A stretch of 64,000 bases of DNA from Variovorax sp. J2L1-78 (GTDB taxonomy: Bacteria; Pseudomonadota; Gammaproteobacteria; Burkholderiales; Burkholderiaceae_C): contig NZ_JASZYB010000003.1 of the NCBI RefSeq assembly GCF_030317205.1, positions 186,001 to 250,000 on the forward strand. Direction: 5' to 3'. Position 1 is the first letter of the stretch; each line of letters opens with the position of its first letter. Below are positions 6,889 to 15,810 of the stretch, one piece after another. The notes beneath the pieces were generated by a model. It was given only the letters and a program-made list of their open reading frames with translations, did no database searches and was not told the origin of the DNA. Both the position numbers and the translations under genes were made by a program.

Positions 6889-7899
6889 TCAATCCGGCTT
6901 GATGCCGGCCTTCACCACGATCTCTTTCCAGATCTTCTGCTGCGCGGCGATGAAGGCGCCGAACTGCTCGGGCGTGTCGCCCACGCCCAGCGCGGAGTCG
7001 TGCGCGAAGCGCTCGGTCACCGGGCCGGTGCGCAGCGCCTTCAGGCTCTCTTCCTGCAGCCGCTTGACGATCGGCGAGGGCGTGCCGGCGGGCGCCAGCA
7101 GGCCGTACCACTGCGAGGTCTCGAAGCCCTTGTAGCCGCTCTCGGCGATGGTCGGCACGTCAGGCAGCGCGCCGATGCGCTGTGCCGAGCCGACCGCCAG
7201 CGCCCGCAGCTTGCCGCTCTTGATGAAGGCCGAGATGCTGGGCAGGCCGTTCATCGCCACCTGGGTGCGCCCGGCCAGCAGGTCGGTCATCTGCGGGCCG
7301 CTGCCGCGGTAGGGGATGTGCGTCATGAAGAAGCCGGCCGTGAGCTTCAGGTATTCCATGCTCAGGTGGCCCGAGCTGCCGTTGCCGGCCGACGAGTAGT
7401 TGAGCTTGGCCGGGTTGGCCTTGGCGTAGGCGATGAACTCCTTGAAGTTCTTCACCGGCACGTCCGGGTGCACCACCAGCACGTTCGGCACCTTGGCCAG
7501 CAGCGTGACGGGCGTGAAGTCCTTGTTCACGTCGTAGGGCTGGTTGGTCAGCATGTAGGGGTTGACCGCCAGCGTGCCGACATGGCCGAGGATGAGCGTG
7601 TAGCCGTCGGCGCCGGCCTTGGCCACGTCCTGCATCGCGATGGTGCCGGCCGCGCCGGGCTTGTTTTCGACGAAGACGCTCTGGCCGAGCAGCTTGGTGA
7701 GCTCGCCCGCCACCGATCGCGCCACCACCTCGCTGGAGCCGCCCGGCGCGAAGGGCACGACCAGCCGGATCGGCTTCTGCGGCCAGGCGCCCTGGGCGTG
7801 CAGCGCGCCGGTGCCGCCGGCTGCCAGCAGCGCGAGGGATTGGCAGACCCGGCGGCGCGACACGGGCGCGCCGCTGGGCAGGATGGAGGGGACGGGCAT
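6889..7899 (-). CDS. Tripartite tricarboxylate transporter substrate-binding (Bug) protein
   Basis: Periplasmic solute-binding protein of the Bug family, normally partner of TctA/TctB-type carriers, and very abundant in Comamonadaceae. 336 residues: a Tat-like or Sec signal (SRRRVCQSLALLAAGG, cleaved after about residue 35), then WPQKPIRLVVPFAPGGSSEV, the Bug hallmark, GAAGTIAMQDVAKAGADGYT, and the domain-closing HIPYRGSGPQMTDLLAG. Start at 7899 because AGGAGA lies about 6 bases upstream. No TctA/TctB genes are adjacent. Position ahead of lctP suggests a hydroxy-acid ligand, but that is inference. Confidence 0.88.
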   Translation of the reverse strand: MPVPSILPSGAPVSRRRVCQSLALLAAGGTGALHAQGAWPQKPIRLVVPFAPGGSSEVVARSVAGELTKLLGQSVFVENKPGAAGTIAMQDVAKAGADGYTLILGHVGTLAVNPYMLTNQPYDVNKDFTPVTLLAKVPNVLVVHPDVPVKNFKEFIAYAKANPAKLNYSSAGNGSSGHLSMEYLKLTAGFFMTHIPYRGSGPQMTDLLAGRTQVAMNGLPSISAFIKSGKLRALAVGSAQRIGALPDVPTIAESGYKGFETSQWYGLLAPAGTPSPIVKRLQEESLKALRTGPVTERFAHDSALGVGDTPEQFGAFIAAQQKIWKEIVVKAGIKPD

Positions 7900-8011
7900 G
7901 GACTCTCCTGTTGTGATGCTTGTCACCGCATTGTGGAAGTGCGGGCTCGGCAATCCGGCCGCTGCCGTCTCGGGGATTTCCCGTAGACGGGCAACGGCCG
8001 GCCGGGGCAGG

Positions 8012-8017
8012 GACAAT
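8012..8017 (+). promoter_or_regulatory. -10-like hexamer immediately before mnmA
   Basis: GACAAT ends 9 bases before the mnmA ATG and no ribosome site is visible between them; the transcript may start at or very near the start codon. No convincing -35 at standard spacing. Confidence 0.35.
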
Positions 8018-8026
8018 GGCGGGCTT

Positions 8027-9160
8027 ATGAAAAAGCAACGCATCGTGGTCGGCCTGAGCGGCGGGGTCGACTCCGCCGTCACCGCGCACCTGCTCCAGCA
8101 GCAGGGCCACGAGGTGGTCGGCATCTTCATGAAGAACTGGGAAGACGACGACGACAGCGAGTACTGCTCGTCGAACATCGACTTCGTCGACGCGGCCAGC
8201 GTGGCCGACGTGCTGGGCATCGAGATCGAGCACGTCAACTTCGCGGCCGACTACAAGGACCGGGTCTTCGCCGAGTTCCTGCGCGAATACCAGGCCGGCC
8301 GCACGCCCAACCCCGACGTGCTGTGCAACGCCGAGATCAAGTTCAAGGCCTTCCTCGACCACGCGATGCGCCTGGGGGCCGAGAAGATCGCCACCGGCCA
8401 CTACGCGCGCGTCCGCCTGAATGAGGGCACGGGGCGCCACGAACTGCTCAAGGGCCTCGACCCGGCCAAGGACCAGAGCTATTTCCTGCACCGCCTGAAC
8501 CAGGCGCAGCTGTCGAAGACGCTGTTCCCGGTCGGCGAACTGCACAAGACCGAGGTGCGGCGCATCGCCGACGCCATCGGCCTGCCGAATGCGAAGAAGA
8601 AGGACTCGACCGGCATCTGCTTCATCGGCGAGCGGCCGTTCCGCGAGTTCCTCAACCGTTACATCTCCAAGGAACCCGGTCCGATCAAGGACGAGCGCGG
8701 CCGCACGCTGGGCGAGCACCAGGGCCTGAGCTTCTACACGCTGGGCCAGCGGCAGGGCCTGGGCATCGGCGGCGTGAAGGCGCGCGGTGCGCAACGTGGC
8801 GCGGGCGACCATTCGCCCTGGTTCGTGGCGCGCAAGGACATGGCGGCCAACACGCTGTGGGTGGTGCAGGGCCACGACCATCCGTGGCTGTTGTCGCAGG
8901 CGCTGACGGCCGACGATGCGAGCTGGGTGGCGGGCGCGGCGCCGGTTGCCGGTGCGTACGCGGCCAAGTCGCGCTACCGCCAGACCGATGCCGCGTGCAC
9001 GCTGGCAGCGGGCGCCAATGGCGCCTTCGCCCTCGATTTCCCCGAGGCGCAATGGGCCGTCACGCCGGGCCAGTCGGCCGTGCTGTACGACGGTGAGGTG
9101 TGCCTGGGTGGCGGCGTGATCGCCACCGCCACAGCCCCCGCCCCTGCCCCTGCCCGTTGA
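8027..9160 (+). CDS. mnmA: tRNA-specific 2-thiouridylase
   Basis: Activates and thiolates U34 of tRNA-Lys, -Glu and -Gln in the cytoplasm, taking sulphur from the IscS/Tus relay. 377 residues. The PP-loop SGGVDS is at about residues 11-16; catalytic cysteines are in NPDVLCNAEIKF and DSTGICFIGERPF; the C-terminal beta-barrel starts near HSPWFVARKDM. The C-terminus has an unusual small tail, TAPAPAPAR. The open frame upstream (to 7619) is a shadow of the Bug gene; the ATG at 8027 is the family start. Convergent with the Nudix gene, 16 bases away. Confidence 0.95.
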   Translation: MKKQRIVVGLSGGVDSAVTAHLLQQQGHEVVGIFMKNWEDDDDSEYCSSNIDFVDAASVADVLGIEIEHVNFAADYKDRVFAEFLREYQAGRTPNPDVLCNAEIKFKAFLDHAMRLGAEKIATGHYARVRLNEGTGRHELLKGLDPAKDQSYFLHRLNQAQLSKTLFPVGELHKTEVRRIADAIGLPNAKKKDSTGICFIGERPFREFLNRYISKEPGPIKDERGRTLGEHQGLSFYTLGQRQGLGIGGVKARGAQRGAGDHSPWFVARKDMAANTLWVVQGHDHPWLLSQALTADDASWVAGAAPVAGAYAAKSRYRQTDAACTLAAGANGAFALDFPEAQWAVTPGQSAVLYDGEVCLGGGVIATATAPAPAPAR

Positions 9161-9176
9161 GGGCGATGCGGCCCGA

Positions 9177-9692
9177 TCAGCGCAGCGGTGGCCCGTACAC
9201 CGACGCGTCGGTGTGGATCAGCGACAGCGGGTGGCGCGCGCCGCCCAGGTAGTCCTCGATGCATTGCAGCAGCAGCGGGCTGCGGTGCCGATCCACGCTG
9301 GCGCGGATCTCGTCGGGTGTCATCCACAGCGTGCGCACGATGCCTTCGTCGAGCGCACGCCCCTGGACGAAGTCCCCGAGCGTGCCCGCGAAGGCGAAGC
9401 GCAGGTAGGTGATGTCTTCTTCGCTGTCCCGCCGCTCGGCGCTCGCCACCGGTGGCCGCTGGAAGCGCGCCATGTACACGCCGACCAGCGCGGTGGGCAC
9501 GAAGTGGTGGGCGGTTTCTTCCAGGGCTTCGCGGGCGCAGCCTTCGGCCGGCGATTCCCCGGGGTCAAGGTGGCCCGCCGGCGTGTTGAGTTTGAGGCCG
9601 TGCGAGGTGTGTTCCTCGACCAGCAGAAAGCGGCCGTCGCGTTCGATCACCGCGGCGACGGTGACGTTGGGTTTCCAGCGCAGGTCCGACAT
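9177..9692 (-). CDS. Nudix hydrolase (NudJ-like)
   Basis: Cytoplasmic hydrolase of nucleoside-diphosphate derivatives; in NudJ relatives thiamine pyrophosphate precursors or nucleotides. 171 residues. The Nudix box GHLDPGESPAEGCAREALEE is complete in its metal-binding glutamates (REALEE), although the usual glycine after the box is alanine (ETAHHF). The N-terminal strand WKPNVTVAAVIERDGRFLLV is typical of the NudJ subgroup found beside mnmA in many proteobacteria. Start at 9692; the much longer open frame upstream is antisense shadow. Confidence 0.88.
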   Translation of the reverse strand: MSDLRWKPNVTVAAVIERDGRFLLVEEHTSHGLKLNTPAGHLDPGESPAEGCAREALEETAHHFVPTALVGVYMARFQRPPVASAERRDSEEDITYLRFAFAGTLGDFVQGRALDEGIVRTLWMTPDEIRASVDRHRSPLLLQCIEDYLGGARHPLSLIHTDASVYGPPLR

Positions 9693-9709
9693 GGCGCCTG
9701 TGCCTTCGT

Positions 9710-10150
9710 TCAGCGCAGCACGTAGCCGCTGAAACGCCAGACGCCGTCGCGCTCGAGGTGGAAGCTGACCAGCTCGCGCACCATGGCGGCGGGCTTGTTG
9801 GCGAAGCGCGTCTCGTACTCGACGCTGACGTACTGGCCGGTCAGGTCGGCGTCGGCATCGTTGACCACCTGGCGGTTGACCGCGACCCAGGTCCGCTGCT
9901 GCGCGGCGCCCAGTGGCGAACGCGCCTTGGTGACCTGGCCGATGAAGTCGGCGCGTGGGGCGCGCTTGCGCGCTCCGGCGGCGGCGCCGTCCCACAGCTC
10001 GCCCACCTTGGCCTGGTCGATCATCTGGATCGCCTGCAGCCCGCCGCGCACCATGTCGCTGGGTTCCACGTCCTGCGCGGCGGCCAGGCCGAGCCATCCC
10101 GCCAGGCTGGCGGCCAAGAGAAGCTTCATCATCCGGATCATGTGGTTCAT
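9710..10150 (-). CDS. DUF4019-type exported protein
   Basis: A 146-residue protein with an N-terminal signal peptide (MMKLLLAASLAGWLGLAAAQ), so periplasmic or secreted. The mature part, with GAAQQRTWVAVNRQV and the ending WRFSGYVLR, matches what I recall of the DUF4019 family, small periplasmic proteins of unknown function. The nominal ATG at 10150 overlaps the kinase stop in ATGA; the ATG at 10141 has AAGGA 9 bases upstream and is equally likely. It is last in the regulator-FecR-kinase operon, so it may be a periplasmic accessory or an unrelated passenger. Confidence 0.75.
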   Translation of the reverse strand: MNHMIRMMKLLLAASLAGWLGLAAAQDVEPSDMVRGGLQAIQMIDQAKVGELWDGAAAGARKRAPRADFIGQVTKARSPLGAAQQRTWVAVNRQVVNDADADLTGQYVSVEYETRFANKPAAMVRELVSFHLERDGVWRFSGYVLR

Positions 10151-12555
10151 TCCTTGTGGTGGGTCGCGGCCTCGATAGCGGCCGCAGGGGGTTGGGGGAG
10201 CACCAGGGTGACGGTGCAGCCGGCGTCGGCTGCGCTGTCGATTTCGATCGTCCCGCCATGCCGCTGCACGGCGGTGCGCACCAGCAGCAGTCCCAGGCCC
10301 ACCCCATGGACCTCCGGATGGCTTTCGCGATGCAGTCGGTGGAAGGGCTGGAACAGCTGTGACTGTAGCTCGGGCGGAATGCCCGGGCCGTGGTCCTTGA
10401 CGGAGAGCGCCCATGCGCCGGCGCGTGCCTCGACGCTGCAGGGCAGCGTGGCGCCGTGCGGCGAATACTTGAGCGCGTTGCTCAGCACGTTGGTCAGGGC
10501 CCGCGTGAGCAGGCTGCGGTCGGCGATGCACGGCGCCTCGTCGAGCGAGGTGACCAGCTGCAGCTGGACCTGCTTCTTGCGCGCGGTGGCCCAGGCGTTG
10601 TCCATGGCCTGCTGCAGCAGCGCCACCAGGTCGAGCACCTCGGCGCGGAAGGGCTGGGCCTCGGCGCGCGCGAGGTTGACGAAGCCGTCGGCCAGCTCGA
10701 GCCCGGTGCGGGCATGCTGCTCGACGCGGTCGAGCAGGGCTGGGCCGGCCAGCACGTCGGGCCGGGTGCGCGCGAGTTCGAGCGCGGTGAGGATCGACGC
10801 GCTCGGCTCGCGGATGTCGTGCGAGATGAAGCGCAGCGCTTCGTCGCGCTGGCTCTGCGCGTTGCGCATCTGCGTGATGTCGACCAGCGCGCTCATCCAC
10901 CCGGCGTGCTGGTTGCGCGCGTCGAAGAAGGGCACGCAGCGCAGCAGCAGGATGCGACCGGCCGCGTCTTCGCCCTCGCCCAGGATCGGCCCGAGCGTGG
11001 CCGCCCGCAGCGCGCCGGGTAGCACCATCGGGCCGCCGGTGGTGCGCCAGCGCAGGTCGGCCAGCAAGCGGTGCGCGTCCTGCCCGACCAGGGCCGGCGC
11101 CGGCGTCTTCCAATGCCGCGCGGCGGCCAGGTTGGCGATGAAGACGCGGCCGCCGCGGTCGAGCACGAGCGTGGCGTCGGCCATGTGGTCGATGCCGTCG
11201 CGCACGAAGCGGTGCAGGTCGCGCATGCGCAGGCCGGCGGCCGAGGTCGCCGCCATCTGGCGGTCGAGGAAGTCGCCGGCCAGGCGGGGCGGCCGTGCCA
11301 CCGGCAGGCCGTCCAGGGCCTCGTTGAGCTGTTCGGTGCCCCAGCGCAGGTAGCGCAGCGCCGCCGTGAGCCGCATGAGGCTCCACAGCGGATAGACCAG
11401 CGTCAGCCCGAGGAAGCCCGCCGCCGGTGCGAACTGGATGCCGACCCAGGGCCGCGCGTTGTGCAGGCCGAGCCGCAGCGCGAGCATGGCGCCGATCAGC
11501 GCGACCACCGCGATGGGCCGCAGCCACAGCAGGCCCAGCAGCGCGATGACCATCGGTGCGAGGTTGTAGACCAGGTCCTGCCACGGGCTGGCGACCACCA
11601 CGCGGCGGTCGCTCGTCAGGCCCTGCAGCACGCTGGCGAAGATCTCGACGCCGGGCATCAGTCCGGTGGGCTTGGGCGCCGAGGTGGCGTAGTTGTCGCC
11701 GAGGCCGGCGGCGGTCGAGCCGACCAGCACATAGCGGTCGCGGAAGGTGCCCGCCGGCACGGTGCCGCGCAGCACGTCGATGTACGGCACGGTGCGAAAG
11801 GGCGGTGCGCCGTCGGTGAAGATCACGACCTCGTGATTGCCGCGCAGCCAGGCCCCCGGGCCGGGCGCGGGCGAGGTGTGCGGGTCGGGCGCCGCCGGCA
11901 TCGCGAGGTCGCGCCCGTAGGCGTCGGCGGCCTGCTGCAGGGCCAGCGCGAAGTGCGGCCAGGCGCGGCCGGCGAGGCCTTCGCGCAGGTAGACGCTGCG
12001 CACGATGCCGTCTTCGTCGATCGACAGGTGCGCGTGCCCGATGGCCGAGGCCGCGTCGGCCAGCACCGGCACCGGCAGCAGTTCGGCGTTCGACTGCAGG
12101 CCGCGCGACTGCAGCGCCATCGGCAGCACCACACAGCCGGCGTCGGCGATGCCGGCGGCCAGCACGGCGTCGTCGTGTGGATGCTCCGGGTCGGGCTCGG
12201 TGAGCAGCAGGTCCAGGCCGATGCAGCGCGGGCCATCGGCGGCGACGCGGCGCAGCAGTTCGGCGTGCAGCGCCCGCCGCCAGGGCCAGCGACCGATCGC
12301 GGCCATGCTGGCCTCGTCGATCGCGACGATCACGATGTCCTGCGACGGCGGCTGGCGCATGTCCGCCCGGGCGTTGTCCTGCAGCATGCGGTCGAAGCGC
12401 GGCATCGGCTGCGTCAGGGTCAGCAGCGTGACCAGCGTGACCAGGCCGGTGGACAGCAGCAGCCAGGGCAGGCGGTTCAGCAGCATCCGGCGCAGGCGGC
12501 TGCGCTGGCCCGCGGGTCGCGGCGCCCTCGGCGGAGGCGGGCGATGGGCGGGCAT
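10147..12555 (-). CDS. CHASE2-domain sensor histidine kinase
   Basis: Membrane sensor kinase of 802 residues. One N-terminal membrane span (LPWLLLSTGLVTLVTLLTL), then a large extracytoplasmic CHASE2 domain (about residues 55-310; DIVIVAIDEASMAAIGRWPW is its typical opening), a group of membrane spans (about 320-410), a PAS-like segment (DGIDHMADATLVLDRGGRVF), the H-box RFISHDIREP, and an ATPase domain with N-box NVLSNALKYSP, DHGPGIP and GVGLGLLLV. It is downstream of and in the same operon as an OmpR-type regulator and a FecR-LysM protein. CHASE2 plus FecR co-occurrence suggests sensing of an envelope or cell-wall signal; the ligand is unknown. Confidence 0.9.
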   Translation of the reverse strand: MPAHRPPPPRAPRPAGQRSRLRRMLLNRLPWLLLSTGLVTLVTLLTLTQPMPRFDRMLQDNARADMRQPPSQDIVIVAIDEASMAAIGRWPWRRALHAELLRRVAADGPRCIGLDLLLTEPDPEHPHDDAVLAAGIADAGCVVLPMALQSRGLQSNAELLPVPVLADAASAIGHAHLSIDEDGIVRSVYLREGLAGRAWPHFALALQQAADAYGRDLAMPAAPDPHTSPAPGPGAWLRGNHEVVIFTDGAPPFRTVPYIDVLRGTVPAGTFRDRYVLVGSTAAGLGDNYATSAPKPTGLMPGVEIFASVLQGLTSDRRVVVASPWQDLVYNLAPMVIALLGLLWLRPIAVVALIGAMLALRLGLHNARPWVGIQFAPAAGFLGLTLVYPLWSLMRLTAALRYLRWGTEQLNEALDGLPVARPPRLAGDFLDRQMAATSAAGLRMRDLHRFVRDGIDHMADATLVLDRGGRVFIANLAAARHWKTPAPALVGQDAHRLLADLRWRTTGGPMVLPGALRAATLGPILGEGEDAAGRILLLRCVPFFDARNQHAGWMSALVDITQMRNAQSQRDEALRFISHDIREPSASILTALELARTRPDVLAGPALLDRVEQHARTGLELADGFVNLARAEAQPFRAEVLDLVALLQQAMDNAWATARKKQVQLQLVTSLDEAPCIADRSLLTRALTNVLSNALKYSPHGATLPCSVEARAGAWALSVKDHGPGIPPELQSQLFQPFHRLHRESHPEVHGVGLGLLLVRTAVQRHGGTIEIDSAADAGCTVTLVLPQPPAAAIEAATHHKE

Positions 12556-12563
12556 GGCGATGC

Positions 12564-14285
12564 TCAGGGGCGACCGACCGGCAGGCCGTCGCTCGCGCCG
12601 AGCGTGCCGCCGTCGAGCGTGCGCACCACCGGACCGATGTGGACGCGGCGGGCCGGAGAGAAGGGCCCGACCAGGCCCGACGCGTCGCGGGCCTGCAGGC
12701 GCACGTGGTAGCTGCCGCGCGGCATGCCGTGCAGGGTCCAGCTCGGCGTGTCGAGTTCCACGTCGAGCAGCGGGGCGGTGAAGTCGGCATCGCGCGCCAG
12801 CTGGGCGCGGAAGGTCTGCCCCGCTTCGGCCTGCCAGCGCAGCGTGGGACTTTCGCTGTTGTCGTCGACGTCGATCCCCCCGACGCTCGGCGCGTCGACC
12901 ACGGAGAAGGGCTGGGGCGCGGCGAAGGGGCCGCGCCGAAGCGCGCCGTCCGCGTCCCGCACGACCGACGCCGTGCGCCACCCGTAGTCGCCCGGCGACA
13001 GCGCAGCGATGCCGAAGCGGCACGGGCCCTGTCGCACCTCGTCGATCACCGGTCGCGTGAAGTCCGACCGGGGGGCGACCTGCAGGTGCACGCCGGCGGT
13101 GCCCGCCACGTCGGAGCAGACGAGCTGGCCGGTGTCGCCGGTGATGCGCGCACCCGGCGCGGGCGCCTGGTAGAGCGGCGGCACCGGGCGTGCGTGGATG
13201 CGGATGGGCAGGCGGGACTCGGCGCCGGCGAGCCCGTCGGCGTCGACCGCGCGCACGCCGAGCAGGTAGTCGCCGTCGTCCAGCGCCGGGAACTGCACGC
13301 GCTCGCTCGGGAACAGGCCGTTGCGCGCCACCGCCTGCATGGCCGTGTCGCGCGCGATGCGCACCGCGTAGCCGGCTACGGTCGGCCGCGGCGCCGGCAG
13401 GTGGAGGATGAACAGGGCGGCGTCCTCGAAGGTCGTGGGCAGCGCCGACAGGTCCGGTGCATCGGGCAAGGTCGGCCGCTTGTCCAGCTGGCCGTCGGTG
13501 GCCACCACCGCGCCTTGACCGGCCTGGATATCGGCGCTGCGCGCGCCGCGGCGTTTGGGTTGGCGTGGCCGCACCTTCACGATGCCTTCGGCCACCGAGG
13601 TGGAGACGCGGCCGTCCTCGGCGACCGTGACGTCGAAGCGCGTGCCGCGCACGCTGGCGACGGCGCCCGGTGCATGGATCTCGAAGCGCCGTCCCTTCGG
13701 CTGCGGGGCGACATCGGATTCGACCTTCCCGCGGCGCACGTCGATCACCGATTCGTAGGGGCCGGTCGCGCGCTTGCTGCGCAGCCGCTTGAGTTCCACG
13801 TCGGACTCCGCCAGCACCCGCACGACCGAACCGTCGGCCAGGCGCAGCCGCAGGTAGCCGTCCTTCGGCACCTGGATGCGCGTGCCTTCGCCGATGGCGT
13901 CGCCTGCGGCCAGCGGGGTGCCCGCCTCGTCGGAGGCCGAGGCGCCCCCGCCGACCTTGCCCGACGTCGTGCCGACCGGCTGGCCCTCGACGAACTCGAC
14001 CTTGGCCGTCGCCACGCCGGCGGGCCGCAGCAGCCGGCGCGGGATGCGGACGACGGTGCCGGGCACCAGCGCTTGCGGGTCCGAAATCTTGTTCGGCGCC
14101 TGCAGCGCACGCCATTGCGAGGGCGCGCGGAGGTAGCGTTCGCCCAGGGCCTGCAGCGTGTCGCCCGCCACGACGCGGTGCTGCAGATCGCTGTCGGGCC
14201 ATGCCGCCTGCACGCTGCCTAACGCCAACAGCCCGGCCAGCAGCATCGTCGGCAGGGGCCGACGAAACACCAGCGGGCGTCTCAT
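12564..14285 (-). CDS. LysM and FecR-domain periplasmic protein
   Basis: A 573-residue exported protein: signal peptide (LLAGLLALGSVQAAW, cut near residue 28), a LysM peptidoglycan-binding module (about 34-82: HRVVAGDTLQALGERY), a FecR beta domain (about 130-235: GTRIQVPKDGYLRLRLADGS, with APGAVASVRGTRFDV), then a long C-terminal part containing FN3/Ig-like strands. It overlaps the regulator gene by ATGA at 14282-14285 and is 8 bases upstream of the kinase gene. In this context it probably anchors to the cell wall and modulates the CHASE2 kinase; that role is inferred, not demonstrated. No ECF sigma factor is nearby, so it is not a classical FecR anti-sigma system. Confidence 0.88.
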   Translation of the reverse strand: MRRPLVFRRPLPTMLLAGLLALGSVQAAWPDSDLQHRVVAGDTLQALGERYLRAPSQWRALQAPNKISDPQALVPGTVVRIPRRLLRPAGVATAKVEFVEGQPVGTTSGKVGGGASASDEAGTPLAAGDAIGEGTRIQVPKDGYLRLRLADGSVVRVLAESDVELKRLRSKRATGPYESVIDVRRGKVESDVAPQPKGRRFEIHAPGAVASVRGTRFDVTVAEDGRVSTSVAEGIVKVRPRQPKRRGARSADIQAGQGAVVATDGQLDKRPTLPDAPDLSALPTTFEDAALFILHLPAPRPTVAGYAVRIARDTAMQAVARNGLFPSERVQFPALDDGDYLLGVRAVDADGLAGAESRLPIRIHARPVPPLYQAPAPGARITGDTGQLVCSDVAGTAGVHLQVAPRSDFTRPVIDEVRQGPCRFGIAALSPGDYGWRTASVVRDADGALRRGPFAAPQPFSVVDAPSVGGIDVDDNSESPTLRWQAEAGQTFRAQLARDADFTAPLLDVELDTPSWTLHGMPRGSYHVRLQARDASGLVGPFSPARRVHIGPVVRTLDGGTLGASDGLPVGRP

Positions 14286-15010
14286 GGGAGGTTGTCGTGG
14301 GGCTCGCGTGTGCCGGAAAGGTCGGTGCCGTCGATCGCTTCGAGCCGGTAGCCCAGGCCGTAGATCGCCGACAGCAGGAAGCCGTTCGAGGGGCGGAGGT
14401 CGAGCTTCGTGCGAAGGCGGGAGATGTGGGTGTCGAGCGAGCGCGAGGGGTTCTCGGCGCCCAGCCCCCAGACCGCTTCACGCAGGTGCTCGCGCGACAG
14501 CAGGCGGCCGAGGTTCTGGAAGAGAAACAGGGCCAACTCGTACTCGCGGTGCTTGAGTTCGGCCGGCTCGCCCTTGAACTTGAGCACCCGCGACTGCGGA
14601 AAGAAGTGATACGGGCCGAACACGAGTTCAGGTTCGTGCTGGGCGGGGTAGGCGCGCCGCAGCAGGGCGCGTACCCGCGCCTCGAGCTCGGCGACCCGGA
14701 TCGGCTTGACCATGAAGTCGTCGGCGCCGGCGCTCAGGCCTTCGACCATGTCGGCCTCTTCGCGCCGGTTGGTCACGAACAGGATGGGAAGACGGCTGTT
14801 CAGGTCTTCCCGGATCCATTTGACGACACCAGGACCTTGAACGTCCGGCAATGTCCAGTCGAGGATGAGCAGGTCATAGGTCTGCTGGCGAAGCTCGCGC
14901 AGCAGGGATCGGCCGTCGGAAAAGCCATGGCATTCGTGGCCAATACCTTCCATCGTCGACTGAATCAGGTCGAGCTGACCCGCTTCGTCGTCCAGTGCAG
15001 CTATGCGCAT
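14282..15010 (-). CDS. OmpR-family response regulator
   Basis: DNA-binding response regulator of 242 residues. Receiver domain 1-120: acidic pocket ALDDEA (residues 5-10), phospho-acceptor Asp51 in LLILDWTLPD, conserved lysine in DDFMVKP. C-terminal winged helix about 130-225 (LSREHLREAVWG; SLDTHISRLRTKL). It is the first gene of a minus-strand operon with the FecR-LysM protein and CHASE2 kinase, and is presumably the kinase's partner. The 237-base gap to the divergent lipoprotein gene (15011-15247) must hold both promoters; it is noticeably more AT-rich, but I cannot fix a -35/-10 pair. Confidence 0.92.
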   Translation of the reverse strand: MRIAALDDEAGQLDLIQSTMEGIGHECHGFSDGRSLLRELRQQTYDLLILDWTLPDVQGPGVVKWIREDLNSRLPILFVTNRREEADMVEGLSAGADDFMVKPIRVAELEARVRALLRRAYPAQHEPELVFGPYHFFPQSRVLKFKGEPAELKHREYELALFLFQNLGRLLSREHLREAVWGLGAENPSRSLDTHISRLRTKLDLRPSNGFLLSAIYGLGYRLEAIDGTDLSGTREPHDNLP

Positions 15011-15247
15011 TTTTTATCACTCCCTTAGTCGACGTCACGAGTCTAGGTGCCCGATACCGTCGGACACCATTGTGGCAAAGATTGCAACTGTCAACTAGTG
15101 TCCGGAATGCAATCTCAATGGTTAACAATTGTCATTAAGTGCCAAAGTTCCGCTTTATGGCCCTGTGTGTCGAGACGGGGGCGACGCCGTGCTTACAGTG
15201 CGCCTTCGTCGGCTGATGCAGCACATGGGGAGAGAACGTTGAGCAGC

Positions 15248-15694
15248 ATGTTTTTCAGGTTCGGTCGCCTACCGGCCGCCGTGGCGGCGCTCTTCGCCAT
15301 GGCCGTGCTGTCGGGCTGCTCAGCGCCTCTGAGCGAGGGGCTGACCGACAGCGGTGAAGTCCGGCAGGTCGTCTTCCCGCCCATGTCGAGCGCGACTCGG
15401 CCGGAAGGCATCTTTCCCGATCGCACCGTGTTGTACGAGATCGAACCGGGCGTGCGCAAATCACACCTGCTGCAGTGGTTCGGACCGCCGCATTTCAGCG
15501 AGGGGATCGCGGGTGTGCGCGAATGGGACTACATCTTTCATTTCTACAGCGGCGGCGGCATCACGACCTGCCGTTACAAGGTGATCTTCGACAGCGCCTA
15601 TGCCGCACGCCGGTTCCACTGGCGCCCTGACGAGTGCGGACAGTGGCTGTCGCCGTCCCTGACGCGGCAGAAGCCGGCCGATACCGCGCGCTGA
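15248..15694 (+). CDS. BamE/SmpA-like outer-membrane lipoprotein
   Basis: A 148-residue lipoprotein: signal with lipobox AVLSGC, then a small BamE/SmpA-like domain (GVRKSHLLQWFGPPHFSEGI; WDYIFHFYSGGG). Related proteins often carry an extra C-terminal OmpA domain, which is absent here; the protein ends soon after DECGQWLSPS. A TTG at 15239, preceded by GGGAGAG, could be the real start three codons earlier. It is transcribed away from the two-component operon and may be its target, but that is speculation from position only. A second, standard bamE lies at 27310. Confidence 0.75.
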   Translation: MFFRFGRLPAAVAALFAMAVLSGCSAPLSEGLTDSGEVRQVVFPPMSSATRPEGIFPDRTVLYEIEPGVRKSHLLQWFGPPHFSEGIAGVREWDYIFHFYSGGGITTCRYKVIFDSAYAARRFHWRPDECGQWLSPSLTRQKPADTAR

Positions 15695-15810
15695 GCCCCT
15701 CGGCGTGTCTCGGCGACCGGGGCGGGAATGCACGGCCGGCCTGACGAATTTCTTCGGGTAAGCTGCGCCACGAAAAACAACGCAGCCCGCCTGCCCCGAG
15801 GAGATTCACC

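Noticed and set aside
12564..14285. Classical FecI/FecR iron-signalling system
   Set aside because: There is no ECF sigma factor nor a receptor nearby; the FecR domain is joined to LysM and sits with a two-component pair.
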